Counted from the first letter of the stretch, positions 17,556-27,774 are shown. The stretch is 32,611 nucleotides of DNA from Psychromonas hadalis ATCC BAA-638 (GCF_000420245.1 NZ_ATUO01000024.1:1-32611); one strand, 5' to 3'. The notes: generated by a model not told the origin, from the sequence alone. A program made the numbers and translations.

Positions 17556-17576
17556 AGGGCTAAATGCCCTTTTTTT
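17556..17576 (+). terminator. Second terminator upstream of rimP
   Basis: AGGGC / GCCCT with loop TAAAT leads into T6. It lies 44 bp beyond the terminator ending at 17512 and 30 bp before the rimP start codon, so the operon is preceded by two terminators in series. Confidence 0.75.
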
Positions 17577-17607
17577 GTTTTTGTAATAGCGATATAAGGG
17601 GAGTGGT

Positions 17608-18066
17608 TTGGCAAGTTTAGAACAACGATTAACTGATATGTTTACGCCAAGCGTAGAAGATTTAGGTTATGAATTAGTGGGTATTGAATATATCCGCGCA
17701 GGTCAGCACTCAACACTACGTGTTTATATCGACCAAGAAGCGGGCATTTTAGTTGATGATTGCGCAGCTGTTAGTCGTCAAATCGGTGCATTGATGGATG
17801 TTGAAGATCCAATCACTAATGAGTATACATTAGAGGTTTCATCGCCGGGTTTAGAGCGTCCTCTTTTTAACGCGCAGCACTACGCAACATTTGCGGGTGA
17901 AACGGTAAAAATTCAACTGCGTATGCCTATTCAAAACCGTCGACGATGGAAAGGTATTATTGACAGCGTTGAAGGTGAAATAATTTGTGTAAACGTTGAT
18001 GGCACACTTGAGCGTTTTGCGCTGAGTAATATCCAGAAAGCGAATATTGTTCCGAAATTTGATTAA
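17608..18066 (+). CDS. rimP: Ribosome maturation factor RimP
   Basis: A 152-residue cytosolic factor for 30S subunit maturation. It has the alpha/beta N-terminal domain (about 1–85, with [21 protein letters not shown] and [13 protein letters not shown]) and the C-terminal SH3-like domain ([21 protein letters not shown]). The start is TTG, shortly after AGGGGAG; the N-terminus [11 protein letters not shown] then matches E. coli RimP. First gene of the rimP–nusA–infB operon, with a 15-bp gap to nusA. Confidence 0.96.
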   Translation: MASLEQRLTDMFTPSVEDLGYELVGIEYIRAGQHSTLRVYIDQEAGILVDDCAAVSRQIGALMDVEDPITNEYTLEVSSPGLERPLFNAQHYATFAGETVKIQLRMPIQNRRRWKGIIDSVEGEIICVNVDGTLERFALSNIQKANIVPKFD

Positions 18067-18081
18067 TTAAGGCGATGAAAG

Positions 18082-19584
18082 ATGAATAATAAAGAGATTT
18101 TATTAGTCGTAGAAGCGGTCTCTAATGAGAAAGGACTTCCACGTGAAGCGATTTTCGAAGCATTAGAAAGTGCATTAGCGATTGCAACCAAAAAGAAATA
18201 TGAAATTGAAATTGAAGTACGTGTCGCGATTGACCGTGAAACAGGTGATTTTGAAACATTCCGTCGTTGGTTAGTGCTTGCACCAGGTGCCGAGATGGAA
18301 AATCCATGTTCAGAAATGACCTTTGAAGCTGCGGAATATGATAACCCTGAGATTCAAATCGGTGAGTTTATCGAAGATGGGATTGATTCTGTTAAATTTG
18401 ACCGTATCGCAACACAAACGGCTAAACAGGTTATCGTGCAAAAAGTACGTGAAGCAGAGCGCGCACAAGTTGTTGAGCAATATGCAGAGCAAAAAGGTGA
18501 ATTAATCACGGGTATCGTAAAACGTATGAACCGTGAAAATATTCTTCTTGATCTCGGTGGTAATGCTGAAGCGGTTATTTTCCGTGATGAGATGTTACCG
18601 CGTGAAAATTTCCGTCCGGGTGACCGTTTACGTGGTCTGTTATATGATGTACGCCCAGAAGCGCGTGGCGCACAACTGTTTATGACACGTACTCAACCTG
18701 AAATGCTGATTGAGCTTTTCCGTTTGGAAGTGCCAGAAATTGCAGAAGAGATGATTGACTTGATGGCGGCTGCCCGCGATCCTGGTTCACGTGCAAAAGT
18801 TGCCGTGAAATCAAATGATCAACGTATCGACCCTATTGGTGCATGTGTCGGTATGCGTGGCGCACGAGTACAAGCTATCTCAAGTGAGTTAGGTGGTGAA
18901 CGTGTTGATATTATCCTGTGGGATGAGGATGCTGCAACATTTGCAATTAATGCAATGTCACCTGCTGAAGTTGCCTCTATTGTTGTTGATGAAGATACCC
19001 ACAGTATGGATATCGCTGTTGAAGAGGATAACCTTGCACAAGCGATTGGCCGTAACGGACAAAATATCCGTTTAGCGTCTGAGCTAATAGGTTGGACTCT
19101 CAATGTAATGACTGTTGCTGAACTAAAAGCGAAACATCAAGCGGAAGCGGACAGTGTTATCACGGTATTTACCGATGCACTTGAAATTGATGACGATTTT
19201 GCGGGTGTATTAGCTGATGAAGGTTTCACTTCACTTGAAGAGATCGCTTATGTGCCAATTACTGAGCTACTGGACATCGAAGGATTTGATGAAGAGATGG
19301 TTGAAGAGTTACGTACTCGCGCTAAAGATGTATTAGCCACCAAAGCACTGGCTGCAGAAGAGAGTCTAGAAGGCGCGAAACCTGCTGCTGATCTACTTGC
19401 ACTTGAAGGCTTAGAAGCTCACCTTGCGTTTGTATTCGCAAGTAAAGGTATTATTACACTTGAAAATCTTGCGGAGCAAGCGGTGGATGACCTCATTGAG
19501 ATTGAAGAGTTAACTGAAGAAAAATCGGGTGAGCTTATAATGGCTGCACGTAACATCTGTTGGTTTAGTGAAGATGCTGAATAA
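18082..19584 (+). CDS. nusA: Transcription termination/antitermination protein NusA
   Basis: A 500-residue RNA polymerase-associated factor for pausing, intrinsic termination and rRNA antitermination. The N-terminal polymerase-binding domain (about 1–125) is followed by S1 (about 135–200, [22 protein letters not shown]), KH1 and KH2 (about 230–345, [17 protein letters not shown] and [17 protein letters not shown] with their GxxG loops) and two acidic repeats (about 365–430 and 440–497), the second of which binds the alpha C-terminal domain in E. coli. Length is close to the E. coli 495. It has a 20-bp gap to infB. Confidence 0.97.
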   Translation: MNNKEILLVVEAVSNEKGLPREAIFEALESALAIATKKKYEIEIEVRVAIDRETGDFETFRRWLVLAPGAEMENPCSEMTFEAAEYDNPEIQIGEFIEDGIDSVKFDRIATQTAKQVIVQKVREAERAQVVEQYAEQKGELITGIVKRMNRENILLDLGGNAEAVIFRDEMLPRENFRPGDRLRGLLYDVRPEARGAQLFMTRTQPEMLIELFRLEVPEIAEEMIDLMAAARDPGSRAKVAVKSNDQRIDPIGACVGMRGARVQAISSELGGERVDIILWDEDAATFAINAMSPAEVASIVVDEDTHSMDIAVEEDNLAQAIGRNGQNIRLASELIGWTLNVMTVAELKAKHQAEADSVITVFTDALEIDDDFAGVLADEGFTSLEEIAYVPITELLDIEGFDEEMVEELRTRAKDVLATKALAAEESLEGAKPAADLLALEGLEAHLAFVFASKGIITLENLAEQAVDDLIEIEELTEEKSGELIMAARNICWFSEDAE

Positions 19585-19604
19585 GCACAGATAGGAGAAA
19601 AATA

Positions 19605-22238
19605 ATGTCAGATATTTTATTAAATGAGCTTGCAAAAGAGCTAAACAAAACCGCTGAAGTATTAGTTAAACAGTTTGCAGATGCAGGTATAAACAAAAAT
19701 GCGTCAGATAAAGTGAGTTTAAAAGAGAAAGAAGCATTAACCACTTACCTACAAAAGCAACATGGTGGTGAGCAGAAGAAAAAGATGACCCTGCAACGTA
19801 AAACAAAAACGACGTTAAAAGTAAAAGGTCAATCGGTGAATGTTGAAGTACGTAAGAAGCGTACTTACGTAAAACGCACCGATACTGAAGTTCAAGCTGA
19901 AAATGAAGCAAAGGCTGCTGAATTAGCTGCTGATCAAGCTAAGTTGCAAGCTGAAATTGCTGTGAAAAAAGTAGCCGCTGAGAAATTACAAGCTGAAAAA
20001 GTAGCCTCTAAAAAAGAAGCTGATGCAAAAGCGAAGAAAGCAGCCGCTGCTAATAAAGAGAAACAAGCTTCTGTCAAAGTTGAAAAAACAGCAGAGCAAA
20101 TTGCCGCTGAAAAAGAAGCGTCAGAACTACTGAAAAAAGCGGATAAAAATGCTTCTGCAAAAGCGGAAAAAGAAGCAGCTGAGCAAGCTGAAGTTGCTAA
20201 AAAATTAGCAGAAGAGAACTCTGAGCGTTGGGCTAAAGAGGAAGAGGAGCGCAAAAAAGCAACCGCAGCACAAGATTACCATGTTACCTCTTCAAAAGAA
20301 GCGCAAGCAGCTGAAGATGTTTCTGATTCTAAAGCGGAAGGTCCAAGTCGTCGCAAGAAAAAGAAAAAAGCAGCACAAGCTGTTCAACCAACACATGGTC
20401 GTCGTGGCCGTCGTGGTAGAAAATCACGTGTTGCTATCCCTTCTGCGCTACAACAAGCATTTGAAAAACCAGCTGCACCTGTTGAACGTGATGTCAGAAT
20501 CGGTGAAACAATTACCGTTGCTGAGCTTGCTAACAAAATGGCAGTGAAAGCGGTTGAAGTCATTAAAGTGATGATGAAGATGGGCGCAATGGCGACTATC
20601 AACCAAGTGATTGACCAAGAAACAGCCACTATTGTTGCTGAAGAGATGGGTCATAAAGTTATCTTAACCAAAGAGAACGAACTTGAAGAAGCTGTACTTG
20701 CTGATGCTAAAGTCACCGGTGGAGAGAAAAAATCTCGTGCACCTGTTGTTACTATCATGGGTCACGTTGACCACGGTAAAACATCACTACTTGATTATAT
20801 CCGCCGTGCAAAAGTAGCAGACGGTGAAGCGGGTGGTATTACTCAGCACATTGGTGCTTATCATGTAGAAACTAAAAAAGGCATGATCACCTTCCTTGAT
20901 ACACCGGGACATGCGGCCTTTACCTCAATGCGTGCACGTGGAGCAAAAGCGACCGATATCGTGGTATTAGTTGTGGCTGCAGACGATGGTGTAATGCCAC
21001 AAACGATTGAAGCGATTCAGCATGCGAAAGCGGCGGGTGTGCCATTAATTGTTGCAGTAAACAAAATTGATAAAGAAGCAGCTGACCTTGATCGTGTTAA
21101 AACTGAGCTTTCTCAGCATGACGTTATCTCAGAAGAGTGGGGCGGAGAGAATATTTTTGCACACGTTTCTGCAAAAGTGGGTACGGGTATTGATGATCTA
21201 TTAGATAGCATTTTACTACAAGCTGAAATGTTAGATTTAGAAGCGATTTCAACCGGTCCTGCATCGGGTGTTGTTATCGAATCTCGTCTTGATAAAGGGC
21301 GTGGTCCAGTGGCTTCTATCTTGATTCAAGAGGGCGAGCTTAAACAGGGCGATATCGTACTTTGTGGTTTAGAGTATGGCCGTGTTCGTGCTATGCGCGA
21401 TGAAGATGGCAATCCGATTGACGTTGCTGGTCCATCGATTCCAGTGGAAGTACTAGGTCTTTCTGGCGTACCACTTGCGGGTGATGAAGCGACTGTTGTT
21501 AAAGATGAGAAAAAAGCACGTGAAGTGGCTTTATATCGTCAAGGTAAATTCCGTGACATTAAACTAGCACGTCAACAAAAATCAAAACTTGATAACATGT
21601 TTGCTAACATGGAAGCGGGTGAAGTTTCTGAGCTTAACATCGTACTTAAAGCGGATGTACAAGGTTCATTGGAAGCGATTTCTGACTCACTAAACAAGCT
21701 ATCAACGGATGAAGTGAAAGTAAACATCATCGGTCGTGGCGTGGGTGGTATTACAGAAACTGACGCTTCATTGGCATCGGCTTCTGGCGCTATCGTGATT
21801 GGTTTCAACGTACGTGCTGATGCATCTGCGCGTCGTTTGATTGATAACGAAGCGGTTGATTTGCATTATTACAGCATCATCTATGATTTAATCGATGAAG
21901 TGCGCGCTGCAATGAGTGGTTTACTTGCACCTGAATTCAGACAAGAGATCACCGGTGTTGCTGATGTGCGTGATGTATTCAAATCACCAAAAATTGGTTC
22001 CATTGCGGGTTGTATGGTGACTGAAGGTAAGATCAAACGTAACAATCCTATTCGTGTACTACGTGATAACATTGTTATCTACGAAGGTGTACTTGAGTCG
22101 CTACGTCGCTTTAAAGATGACGCAGAAGAAGTACGTATGGGCATTGAATGTGGTATCGGTGTGAAGAACTACAACGATGTACGTGTTGGTGACCAAATAG
22201 AAGTGTTTGAAATTATTGAAGTTCAACGCACTCTTTAA
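19605..22238 (+). CDS. infB: Translation initiation factor IF-2
   Basis: An 877-residue GTPase bringing fMet-tRNA to the 30S P site and promoting subunit joining. The N-terminal IF2-associated domain ([24 protein letters not shown]) is followed by a long Ala/Lys/Glu-rich helical linker (about 90–250) and the basic [10 protein letters not shown]…[10 protein letters not shown] patch. The GTPase domain has GHVDHGKT (386–393), DTPGHAAF and NKID, followed by domains II–IV. A GGAGA ribosome site lies 5 bp before the ATG. E. coli infB makes shorter forms from internal starts; I cannot confirm this here. Confidence 0.97.
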   Translation: MSDILLNELAKELNKTAEVLVKQFADAGINKNASDKVSLKEKEALTTYLQKQHGGEQKKKMTLQRKTKTTLKVKGQSVNVEVRKKRTYVKRTDTEVQAENEAKAAELAADQAKLQAEIAVKKVAAEKLQAEKVASKKEADAKAKKAAAANKEKQASVKVEKTAEQIAAEKEASELLKKADKNASAKAEKEAAEQAEVAKKLAEENSERWAKEEEERKKATAAQDYHVTSSKEAQAAEDVSDSKAEGPSRRKKKKKAAQAVQPTHGRRGRRGRKSRVAIPSALQQAFEKPAAPVERDVRIGETITVAELANKMAVKAVEVIKVMMKMGAMATINQVIDQETATIVAEEMGHKVILTKENELEEAVLADAKVTGGEKKSRAPVVTIMGHVDHGKTSLLDYIRRAKVADGEAGGITQHIGAYHVETKKGMITFLDTPGHAAFTSMRARGAKATDIVVLVVAADDGVMPQTIEAIQHAKAAGVPLIVAVNKIDKEAADLDRVKTELSQHDVISEEWGGENIFAHVSAKVGTGIDDLLDSILLQAEMLDLEAISTGPASGVVIESRLDKGRGPVASILIQEGELKQGDIVLCGLEYGRVRAMRDEDGNPIDVAGPSIPVEVLGLSGVPLAGDEATVVKDEKKAREVALYRQGKFRDIKLARQQKSKLDNMFANMEAGEVSELNIVLKADVQGSLEAISDSLNKLSTDEVKVNIIGRGVGGITETDASLASASGAIVIGFNVRADASARRLIDNEAVDLHYYSIIYDLIDEVRAAMSGLLAPEFRQEITGVADVRDVFKSPKIGSIAGCMVTEGKIKRNNPIRVLRDNIVIYEGVLESLRRFKDDAEEVRMGIECGIGVKNYNDVRVGDQIEVFEIIEVQRTL

Positions 22239-22264
22239 TTTAAACCAACATTTAAATTAAGATT

Positions 22265-22292
22265 GGAGGCTGATGCCTCCTTTCTTGTTTTA
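22265..22292 (+). terminator. Weak terminator after infB
   Basis: GGAGGC / GCCTCC is a perfect 6-bp stem with loop TGAT, followed by TTTCTTGTTTTAT. The interrupted T-tract suggests partial termination with some read-through into rbfA. Confidence 0.65.
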
Positions 22293-22363
22293 TATTTTAA
22301 CAAATTACATTAACCATTCAGCGCTACGCTTTGAGTCGTTACAAATAGATAGGAAAGATTATT

Positions 22364-22816
22364 ATGGCAAATGATTATAGCCGCACCTCACGTGTTGCGC
22401 AGCAAGTTCAAAAAGAGCTAGCGCGTATTTTGCAACAAGAAGTGAAAGATCCACGTATTGGCATGGTGACTATTTCTGGTGTGGATATCACCCGTGATTT
22501 AGCTTACGCAAAAGTATTTGTGACCTTCTTAACCATTGGTGATCAAACCAATGATGAATCATTGGAAGGATTAAACTCTGCAGCGGGTTATGTGCGCCGT
22601 TTACTCGGTAAAGCGATGCGTTTACGTATCGTCCCTGAAGTACGTTTCTGTTTTGATGATACGTTAACAGAAGGTTTGCGTATTTCTGAACTTGTCAGTG
22701 GTGCAGTTAGAAATGATAAAGTAAAAATGGCTGAATCGGGTCGTATCTATGAAGAAGATCAAAGCAACGAAGAAGCGTCGCAAGAGTCAAATGCTGCAGA
22801 CAAGGAAAACGCATAA
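22364..22816 (+). CDS. rbfA: 30S ribosome-binding factor RbfA
   Basis: A 150-residue cold-shock-associated assembly factor that binds the 16S rRNA 5' helix region of immature 30S particles. The single KH-type domain is clear: [46 protein letters not shown] then [18 protein letters not shown]. An acidic tail of about 30 residues follows. The stop codon TAA shares its last A with the ATG of truB, implying translational coupling. Confidence 0.96.
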   Translation: MANDYSRTSRVAQQVQKELARILQQEVKDPRIGMVTISGVDITRDLAYAKVFVTFLTIGDQTNDESLEGLNSAAGYVRRLLGKAMRLRIVPEVRFCFDDTLTEGLRISELVSGAVRNDKVKMAESGRIYEEDQSNEEASQESNAADKENA

Positions 22817-23748
22817 TGGCAAGGCGTGGTAAAGGTCGTAGCATTAATGGTGTCCTTCTATTAGACAAACCCACTGGTATCAGCTCTAACCATGCATTGC
22901 AACGTGTTAAACGCATCTTCTTTGCCAATAAAGCGGGCCATACCGGTGCGCTTGATCCACTGGCAACGGGTATGTTACCCATCTGTTTAGGAGAAGCGAC
23001 CAAGTTTTCTCAGTTTCTTCTTGAGTCAGACAAACGTTATATCGTTACCGCAAAATTGGGTGTTCGCACCGATACCAGTGACTCACAAGGCGATGTCGTT
23101 TGTGAAAAACCGGTATCAGTGACGCAAGCGCAGTTAGATATCGCACTGGATACTTTCCGTGGCGATATTATGCAGATACCATCAATGTATTCTGCATTAA
23201 AGTTTGAAGGTAAACCTTTGTATAAATATGCGCGTGAAGGGATCACGATCGATCGTCCTGCTCGGCCCATTACCGTCTATGAAATCAATCAATTACGCTT
23301 TGAAGGTGATGAGATTGATCTGGATATTCATGTTAGCAAAGGGACTTATATTCGCACCATTACCGATGACTTAGGTGAACTGCTTGGCTGTGGGGCACAC
23401 GTTTCGATGTTACGCCGTACTCAAGTTGCCGATTATCCTTATGATAAAATGGTAACGATTGAGCAGTTAGATAGCTTAATAGAGCAAGCAAAAGAGCAAG
23501 GTATCAGCCCTTATGAATTGCTTGATCCGCTATTACTTGAGATGGACACCGCAGTCAAAGACTATCCTGAAGTGAACATTACCGATGAGATGGGTGATTT
23601 CATCTTACACGGCCAACCCGTGCAAGTATTTGGCGCGCCCGACGACACTTTAGTGCGTATTACGGTGGGTGAGGCACATACTTTTATTGGTATGGGTGAG
23701 ATGAACGATGATGGGCTTATCGCACCAAAGCGTTTGGTCAATCTTTAA
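22816..23748 (+). CDS. truB: tRNA pseudouridine(55) synthase
   Basis: A 310-residue enzyme forming the universal pseudouridine 55 in the tRNA T loop. The catalytic aspartate is Asp47 in the [12 protein letters not shown] motif; the KPTGISSN (18–25) and [16 protein letters not shown] motifs and the [12 protein letters not shown] segment are also present. A PUA-like C-terminal domain completes it. Length is that of the family. In most gammaproteobacteria rpsO follows directly; here about 8.4 kb of other genes intervene. Confidence 0.97.
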   Translation: MARRGKGRSINGVLLLDKPTGISSNHALQRVKRIFFANKAGHTGALDPLATGMLPICLGEATKFSQFLLESDKRYIVTAKLGVRTDTSDSQGDVVCEKPVSVTQAQLDIALDTFRGDIMQIPSMYSALKFEGKPLYKYAREGITIDRPARPITVYEINQLRFEGDEIDLDIHVSKGTYIRTITDDLGELLGCGAHVSMLRRTQVADYPYDKMVTIEQLDSLIEQAKEQGISPYELLDPLLLEMDTAVKDYPEVNITDEMGDFILHGQPVQVFGAPDDTLVRITVGEAHTFIGMGEMNDDGLIAPKRLVNL

Positions 23749-23792
23749 TAAGTTACGGAAACAAGACAACGTTTATATACGATTTCAACAAG

Positions 23793-23823
23793 CTGTGCTT
23801 TTAACCGCAAATATAAAGCACAG
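23793..23823. other. Perfect 9-bp hairpin after truB
   Basis: CTGTGCTTT (23793–23801) pairs exactly with AAAGCACAG (23815–23823), loop 13 nt. It lies 45 bp after the truB stop without a T-run. It might be a processing or pausing site, or mark the junction of the accessory segment. Confidence 0.5.
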
Positions 23824-23871
23824 TGAACGCGTGTTCCTGTAAAATTATTACCTTTAATTTAAGACACTATT

Positions 23872-24081
23872 ATGACTAAACTCGACTTTTCAGCAATTAA
23901 TAAATCTTCTGCAAAATCGTTTAATGCACAGAAAAACATGATCAAAAAAATAGGAAAAGGGCAAACAGTACTCTGCACTACCTGCAAGCAACCACTGCAA
24001 TTAACGGTTTCAAGCAACCATGAAAGCGGACTAAGTTGCTCAAAAGGCTGTACTAACATTGCTCTCGAAGTGGAACTTTAA
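23872..24081 (+). CDS. Small four-cysteine protein, possibly zinc-binding
   Basis: A 69-residue hypothetical protein. A basic N-terminal half (LDFSAINKSSAKSFNAQKN) is followed by two cysteine pairs, CTTC and CSKGC, separated by about 20 residues, which looks like a small zinc ribbon (QTVLCTTCKQPLQLTV…GLSCSKGC). I do not recognise a family. There is no strong ribosome site (weak AAG). The last four bases overlap the end of the convergent LysR gene. The clean Cys spacing and high Lys/Ser content speak for a real gene. Confidence 0.6.
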   Translation: MTKLDFSAINKSSAKSFNAQKNMIKKIGKGQTVLCTTCKQPLQLTVSSNHESGLSCSKGCTNIALEVEL

Positions 24082-25007
24082 TATTGTTGTAAACTTATCA
24101 TTATTTCGCAGATAATACTTTTTACCCATTGATGATAATGGCTTTTTTGATGGCTATTATGCTGATAATAGAGGATATCACCACTGGTATTAAACTCACT
24201 TCTATCTACATCTAATAATGTTAAATAGTCTAGATCCTCGATATTGAGAAACTTTGAGGTTGGGCAGATACAGTCACTATTTTTGAGAATATTTAAAATA
24301 GTTGAAACTGATTGTGAACGTATTGAGACACTTGTTTCATAACCTTTACTTTTGTAAAATTGCTCAATTAATAAATTTTTTCCATTCCAACCTGGGACTA
24401 AATAAATAGCAAGTGGATAGCGTTGTAGTTTACTAATATTACAGGCTTGTTTACTGAGTGGATGATCTTTTCTGGCAATTATTTGATAGCTATCTTCTGC
24501 TATTTTCGTTGTAATGATGCCTTTAATTGTGATCGGGATTTGATAATTTATAGCGAGATCTAACTCACCTGATACTAATCTATTAATACTTTGTTCATCC
24601 CAATTCTCTAAATGCAGCGTAATATTTGGTGCAAGTTGACTTAATGTCTGGTGCAGACGTTCTACTAATGAATAAGTCATAAAAGGGTTCAGTGCTATTT
24701 TTAATATTGCATGGTGATTAAATGGATCAAAGGGAGAAAGCTCTGCCACCAATGTTGATAGTTGATCAAAAATAATGGGCAGACCTTGGCAAAGGATCTC
24801 ACCTTTCTCTGTTGGTTTTAAGCCATGGCGAGTACGTACAAATAGCTCATCATCAAAATGGTCACGCAAACGGCGCAGTGCACGGCTCACAGCCGGTTGG
24901 GTCATATTAAGGCGTTTTGCAGCCGTCACTGTTTTTCTTTCTTCTGCGATTACTTTAAATATTTTTAATAAATTTAAATCAAGCTGATTCAACATATTTT
25001 TACTCAT
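24078..25007 (-). CDS. LysR-family regulator beside the glycosyltransferase unit
   Basis: A 309-residue LysR-type regulator. The N-terminal HTH lies at about 7–66 (LDLNLLKIFKVIAEERKTVTAAKRLNMTQPAVSRALRRLRDHF), followed by the effector-binding domain with typical NPFMTYSLVERL and DLAINYQ segments. It is divergent from the three-gene unit that starts at 25131, with a 123-bp gap that contains a perfect TTATAAC-N6-GTTATAA palindrome, so it is likely to control that unit and itself. The inducer is unknown. The HTH region and the DELFVRTRHGLKPTE stretch place it in the NodD/LeuO-like branch, tentatively. Confidence 0.9.
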   Translation of the reverse strand: MSKNMLNQLDLNLLKIFKVIAEERKTVTAAKRLNMTQPAVSRALRRLRDHFDDELFVRTRHGLKPTEKGEILCQGLPIIFDQLSTLVAELSPFDPFNHHAILKIALNPFMTYSLVERLHQTLSQLAPNITLHLENWDEQSINRLVSGELDLAINYQIPITIKGIITTKIAEDSYQIIARKDHPLSKQACNISKLQRYPLAIYLVPGWNGKNLLIEQFYKSKGYETSVSIRSQSVSTILNILKNSDCICPTSKFLNIEDLDYLTLLDVDRSEFNTSGDILYYQHNSHQKSHYHQWVKSIICEIMISLQQY

Positions 25008-25027
25008 AATGATCTCGATTTTTTTAT

Positions 25028-25047
25028 TTATAACTATTTTGTTATAA
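25028..25047. promoter_or_regulatory. Palindromic operator between the LysR gene and the TackOD1-like gene
   Basis: TTATAAC-TATTTT-GTTATAA is a perfect inverted repeat with 7-bp arms. Its position 21 bp upstream of the LysR start and about 84 bp before the divergent gene suits LysR binding. Confidence 0.55.
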
Positions 25048-25069
25048 CTGGTATATAAAACAAGCTCTT

Positions 25070-25087
25070 TGTGAGATGTGCGTCACA
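25070..25087. promoter_or_regulatory. CRP-like palindrome with non-standard spacing
   Basis: TGTGA-N8-TCACA lies 44 bp before the start of the three-gene unit. The CRP consensus has a 6-bp spacer, so this is either a poor CRP site or one for another factor. Confidence 0.35.
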
Positions 25088-25130
25088 GTATATTATCTTT
25101 TATTAATATCAAAATGAATAAGAGGTATAG

Positions 25131-26468
25131 ATGGATATATATGGTTATCAGTTGAAAGACTCCAATCAACAGTTAAAAAATATAATTTCCTTCACTTCCA
25201 TCACTGAGTTAAAAGAGATGGTTAATATTGTTGTGATCATCGGGAGCGGTGAAACTGAGCAAGATAGTTTTTTAATGCAACTTCATCGTTTACCACACAG
25301 CTGGTCTTGGAAAATTTATACACAACAAGCAAGTTTATTCACGCCGCATCTGAGTGATGGTTTAATCAGTAATACTGATCTTGATAAAGCCATCGAAACA
25401 CACCAACAACAGTTTACTCTGATGGGGAAAAAACCAAAAGATAAATTGCTCGCTTGGTTATGGATGGACAGCCATCGTCAATTAGTGCCCTATAAGTCTC
25501 TTTTTAGCGCACAGATTTATAGCTATCCATTACTGGAGTCGTATATTGATCCGCACAGTAATCAATATTCTTACTTAACTGATTTCTTAAAAAAGGGATA
25601 TTTAGTAAAAACACAATTTGTCGATCGTGTGCGCAGTTGCTCTCATTGTGACAGTAACCACCTTAATTATGTAGAAGCTTGTCCTGCTTGCCATAGTAAC
25701 CATATTCACAGCAAAAATTCACTGCACTGCTTTACTTGTGGTTTTGTTGATCATGAAGATAGATTCAAAAAAGATAATCGATTAAGTTGCCCCAAATGTC
25801 TCACACAGCTTAAACATATTGGTGTTGATTACGATCGTCCACTGGAGGTACATGAATGCCTTGATTGTAATCATGACTTTATTGAAGCAGACACCGTTGT
25901 TAACTGCTTCAATTGTGCTAAAACGCATCAAATAGATAACCTTGTTATTGAGCACGTCAGTGTATTTAATCTTACCGAAAATGTCACAAATTACTTGTTA
26001 AGCAATACCTTCAATGATGCTCCCTCATTATTGTTAAAGGAATCAATTGAGCCTAGTTATTTCATCAGTCTATTATCATGGACAAATCGTTTAGCATTGA
26101 ATAGTGGTAACAGTGCATTACTACTGAATTTATCATTAGCTGGGCGACAAACATATATTAAGCTGCATGGAGAAGTGGCACTAAGTAAGTTAATTGAGGA
26201 GTTAAAATCTCGCATGTATCAGATATTTAAAGATACTGATGTGAGCTGTTTATATCAAAAAAATAAGTTATTGCTATTGTTACCGATGACCGATGCACAA
26301 TCATTGAATTTTTATCAGGTGAAATTAAATGAAATTCTGGCGCTGGTTAGTGTTGATATACTTTCTTTAGAGTTAGATGCATGGCAATTACCTATTACTG
26401 ATATGGAGAATAACGGTGCAGCTATCAACATGGAAGCTTGGTTAAGTAAGGCATTAAAAAATGTTTGA
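25131..26468 (+). CDS. TackOD1-like zinc-ribbon protein with degenerate GGDEF-like domain
   Basis: A 445-residue soluble protein with three visible parts. Residues 1–160 form an alpha/beta region of unknown fold. Residues 168–265 hold six CxxC pairs (Cys170/173, 184/187, 200/203, 220/223, 243/246, 259/262), enough for three zinc sites; this is the pattern of the TackOD1 metal-binding domain. Residues about 325–405 resemble a nucleotide-cyclase (GGDEF) fold: SALLLNLSL in the first strand, then GEVALSKLIEELKSRMYQIFKDTDVSCLY, then QKNKLLLLLPMTDAQ where an active enzyme would have GGDEF. The catalytic signature is lost, so no cyclase activity is expected. GAGG precedes the ATG. It overlaps the glycosyltransferase gene by 8 bp, so the two are coupled; a regulatory or assembly subunit of that synthase is likely. 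Confidence 0.75.
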   Translation: MDIYGYQLKDSNQQLKNIISFTSITELKEMVNIVVIIGSGETEQDSFLMQLHRLPHSWSWKIYTQQASLFTPHLSDGLISNTDLDKAIETHQQQFTLMGKKPKDKLLAWLWMDSHRQLVPYKSLFSAQIYSYPLLESYIDPHSNQYSYLTDFLKKGYLVKTQFVDRVRSCSHCDSNHLNYVEACPACHSNHIHSKNSLHCFTCGFVDHEDRFKKDNRLSCPKCLTQLKHIGVDYDRPLEVHECLDCNHDFIEADTVVNCFNCAKTHQIDNLVIEHVSVFNLTENVTNYLLSNTFNDAPSLLLKESIEPSYFISLLSWTNRLALNSGNSALLLNLSLAGRQTYIKLHGEVALSKLIEELKSRMYQIFKDTDVSCLYQKNKLLLLLPMTDAQSLNFYQVKLNEILALVSVDILSLELDAWQLPITDMENNGAAINMEAWLSKALKNV

Positions 26469-27774
26469 TTTTATTAATATTAGTCATGCAATTATTGAAT
26501 CACTTGGGCAAAATTTAGACTCTCTATTTATCTTTTTACCAGTATTTATTTTGATTGAACTGCCACTGGTGATCATGGGCTATTTAGGTTTAATGCACTG
26601 GGCATGGCGTAAAAAGCCAGTACAACTTAAGCGTACACCCTCTATCAGCTTTGTTATCACCTGTTACGGTGAGGGCCGAGATATTTTGCAAACAATTGAT
26701 ACGCTCATTGAGCAAGTTTACCCTGGAGATATAGAGGTTCTGCCTGTTGTAGATGGTGCGATTCAAAACAAAGATACCTATCAGGCTGCGCTTGAAGGGG
26801 CGAGAAAGCATCAAGGAAAAATACTACGGCGTGTGCGAGTTATCCCTAAATGGCAACGTGGTGGACGCGTTTCAACGTTAAATGCAGGGCTTGCCGCTGC
26901 ACGTAATGAGATTGTTATTAATGTCGATGGAGATACCTCTTTTGATAACGATATGTTATTGCATATGATCAATGAATTTCAAGATGAAAATGTGATGGCG
27001 AGTGGCGGGGCATTGCGGGTGCGTAATGATAAAGTGAACCTGCTAACCCGCATGCAATCGTTAGAATATATGATCTCTATGCAGGCCAATAAAACAGGCA
27101 TGTCAGAGCTTGGGCTGTTAAATAATATCTCTGGGGCATTTGGCGCTTTTCGTAAAGAGACTCTAAAACGTGTTGGTGGTTGGGATACCCATACGGCCGA
27201 AGATTTAGACCTAACCATGCGTTTAAAGCAGTACAAAACACGTAATCCCGAAAAAAAAATAGTATTTACTCCTCTTGCAGTAGGCCACACCGATGTGCCT
27301 GTTACCTTAAAAGATCTGACCCTGCAACGTTTACGTTGGGATGGGGATCTGCTATTTTTATACCTACGTAAACATAAAAAAGGATTGACACCTGCTTTGT
27401 TGGGCTGGAAAACATTTTTGTATACCCTTATTTATGGGGTGATTCAAAATACTTTATTACCTATATTGGTGTTGATATTTACCCTCTATTTTCTCTTCGC
27501 ATATCCATTTTATTTGCTGTTGTCGGTATTATTTGTTTTATATCTTCTATATTTAAGCTTTTTTTTACTTAACTATATTGTCTATCTAGTCTTAATTTCT
27601 GAGCGTCCTAGGCAAGATATAAAACTGTGTGGCTGGGTTTTTTTATACCCTTTTTATACCTACATGCTCCGTTTTATCACCGCATTTTCAGTGATCAATG
27701 AGATTGTGCGTAGAAGTCATGAAGAGTCCACGATGGCGCCATGGTGGGTATTAAAACGTGGCAATAAATTTTAG
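26461..27774 (+). CDS. Membrane processive glycosyltransferase, family 2
   Basis: A 437-residue inner-membrane GT2 enzyme of the cellulose/hyaluronan/PgaC-type synthase group. An N-terminal membrane helix (about 22–45) leads to a cytosolic GT-A domain with Asp98 (VVDG), the DGD metal motif at 156–158, the acceptor-site acidic pair Glu247-Asp248 (TAEDLDL) and the QRLRW motif (289–293) that marks processive synthases. Three to four membrane helices follow between 315 and 415. It overlaps the upstream gene and precedes a membrane fusion protein, similar to Alg8–Alg44. The sugar and the polymer cannot be read from sequence. Confidence 0.88.
   Translation: MFDFINISHAIIESLGQNLDSLFIFLPVFILIELPLVIMGYLGLMHWAWRKKPVQLKRTPSISFVITCYGEGRDILQTIDTLIEQVYPGDIEVLPVVDGAIQNKDTYQAALEGARKHQGKILRRVRVIPKWQRGGRVSTLNAGLAAARNEIVINVDGDTSFDNDMLLHMINEFQDENVMASGGALRVRNDKVNLLTRMQSLEYMISMQANKTGMSELGLLNNISGAFGAFRKETLKRVGGWDTHTAEDLDLTMRLKQYKTRNPEKKIVFTPLAVGHTDVPVTLKDLTLQRLRWDGDLLFLYLRKHKKGLTPALLGWKTFLYTLIYGVIQNTLLPILVLIFTLYFLFAYPFYLLLSVLFVLYLLYLSFFLLNYIVYLVLISERPRQDIKLCGWVFLYPFYTYMLRFITAFSVINEIVRRSHEESTMAPWWVLKRGNKF

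Noticed and set aside
19934-20254. Long Ala/Ser-rich minus-strand frame opposite infB
   Set aside because: It is the mirror of the repetitive Ala/Lys/Glu linker of IF-2; no ribosome site or domain.
25070-25087. A standard CRP site
   Set aside because: The spacer between TGTGA and TCACA is 8 instead of 6 bp, so it is listed only as CRP-like.
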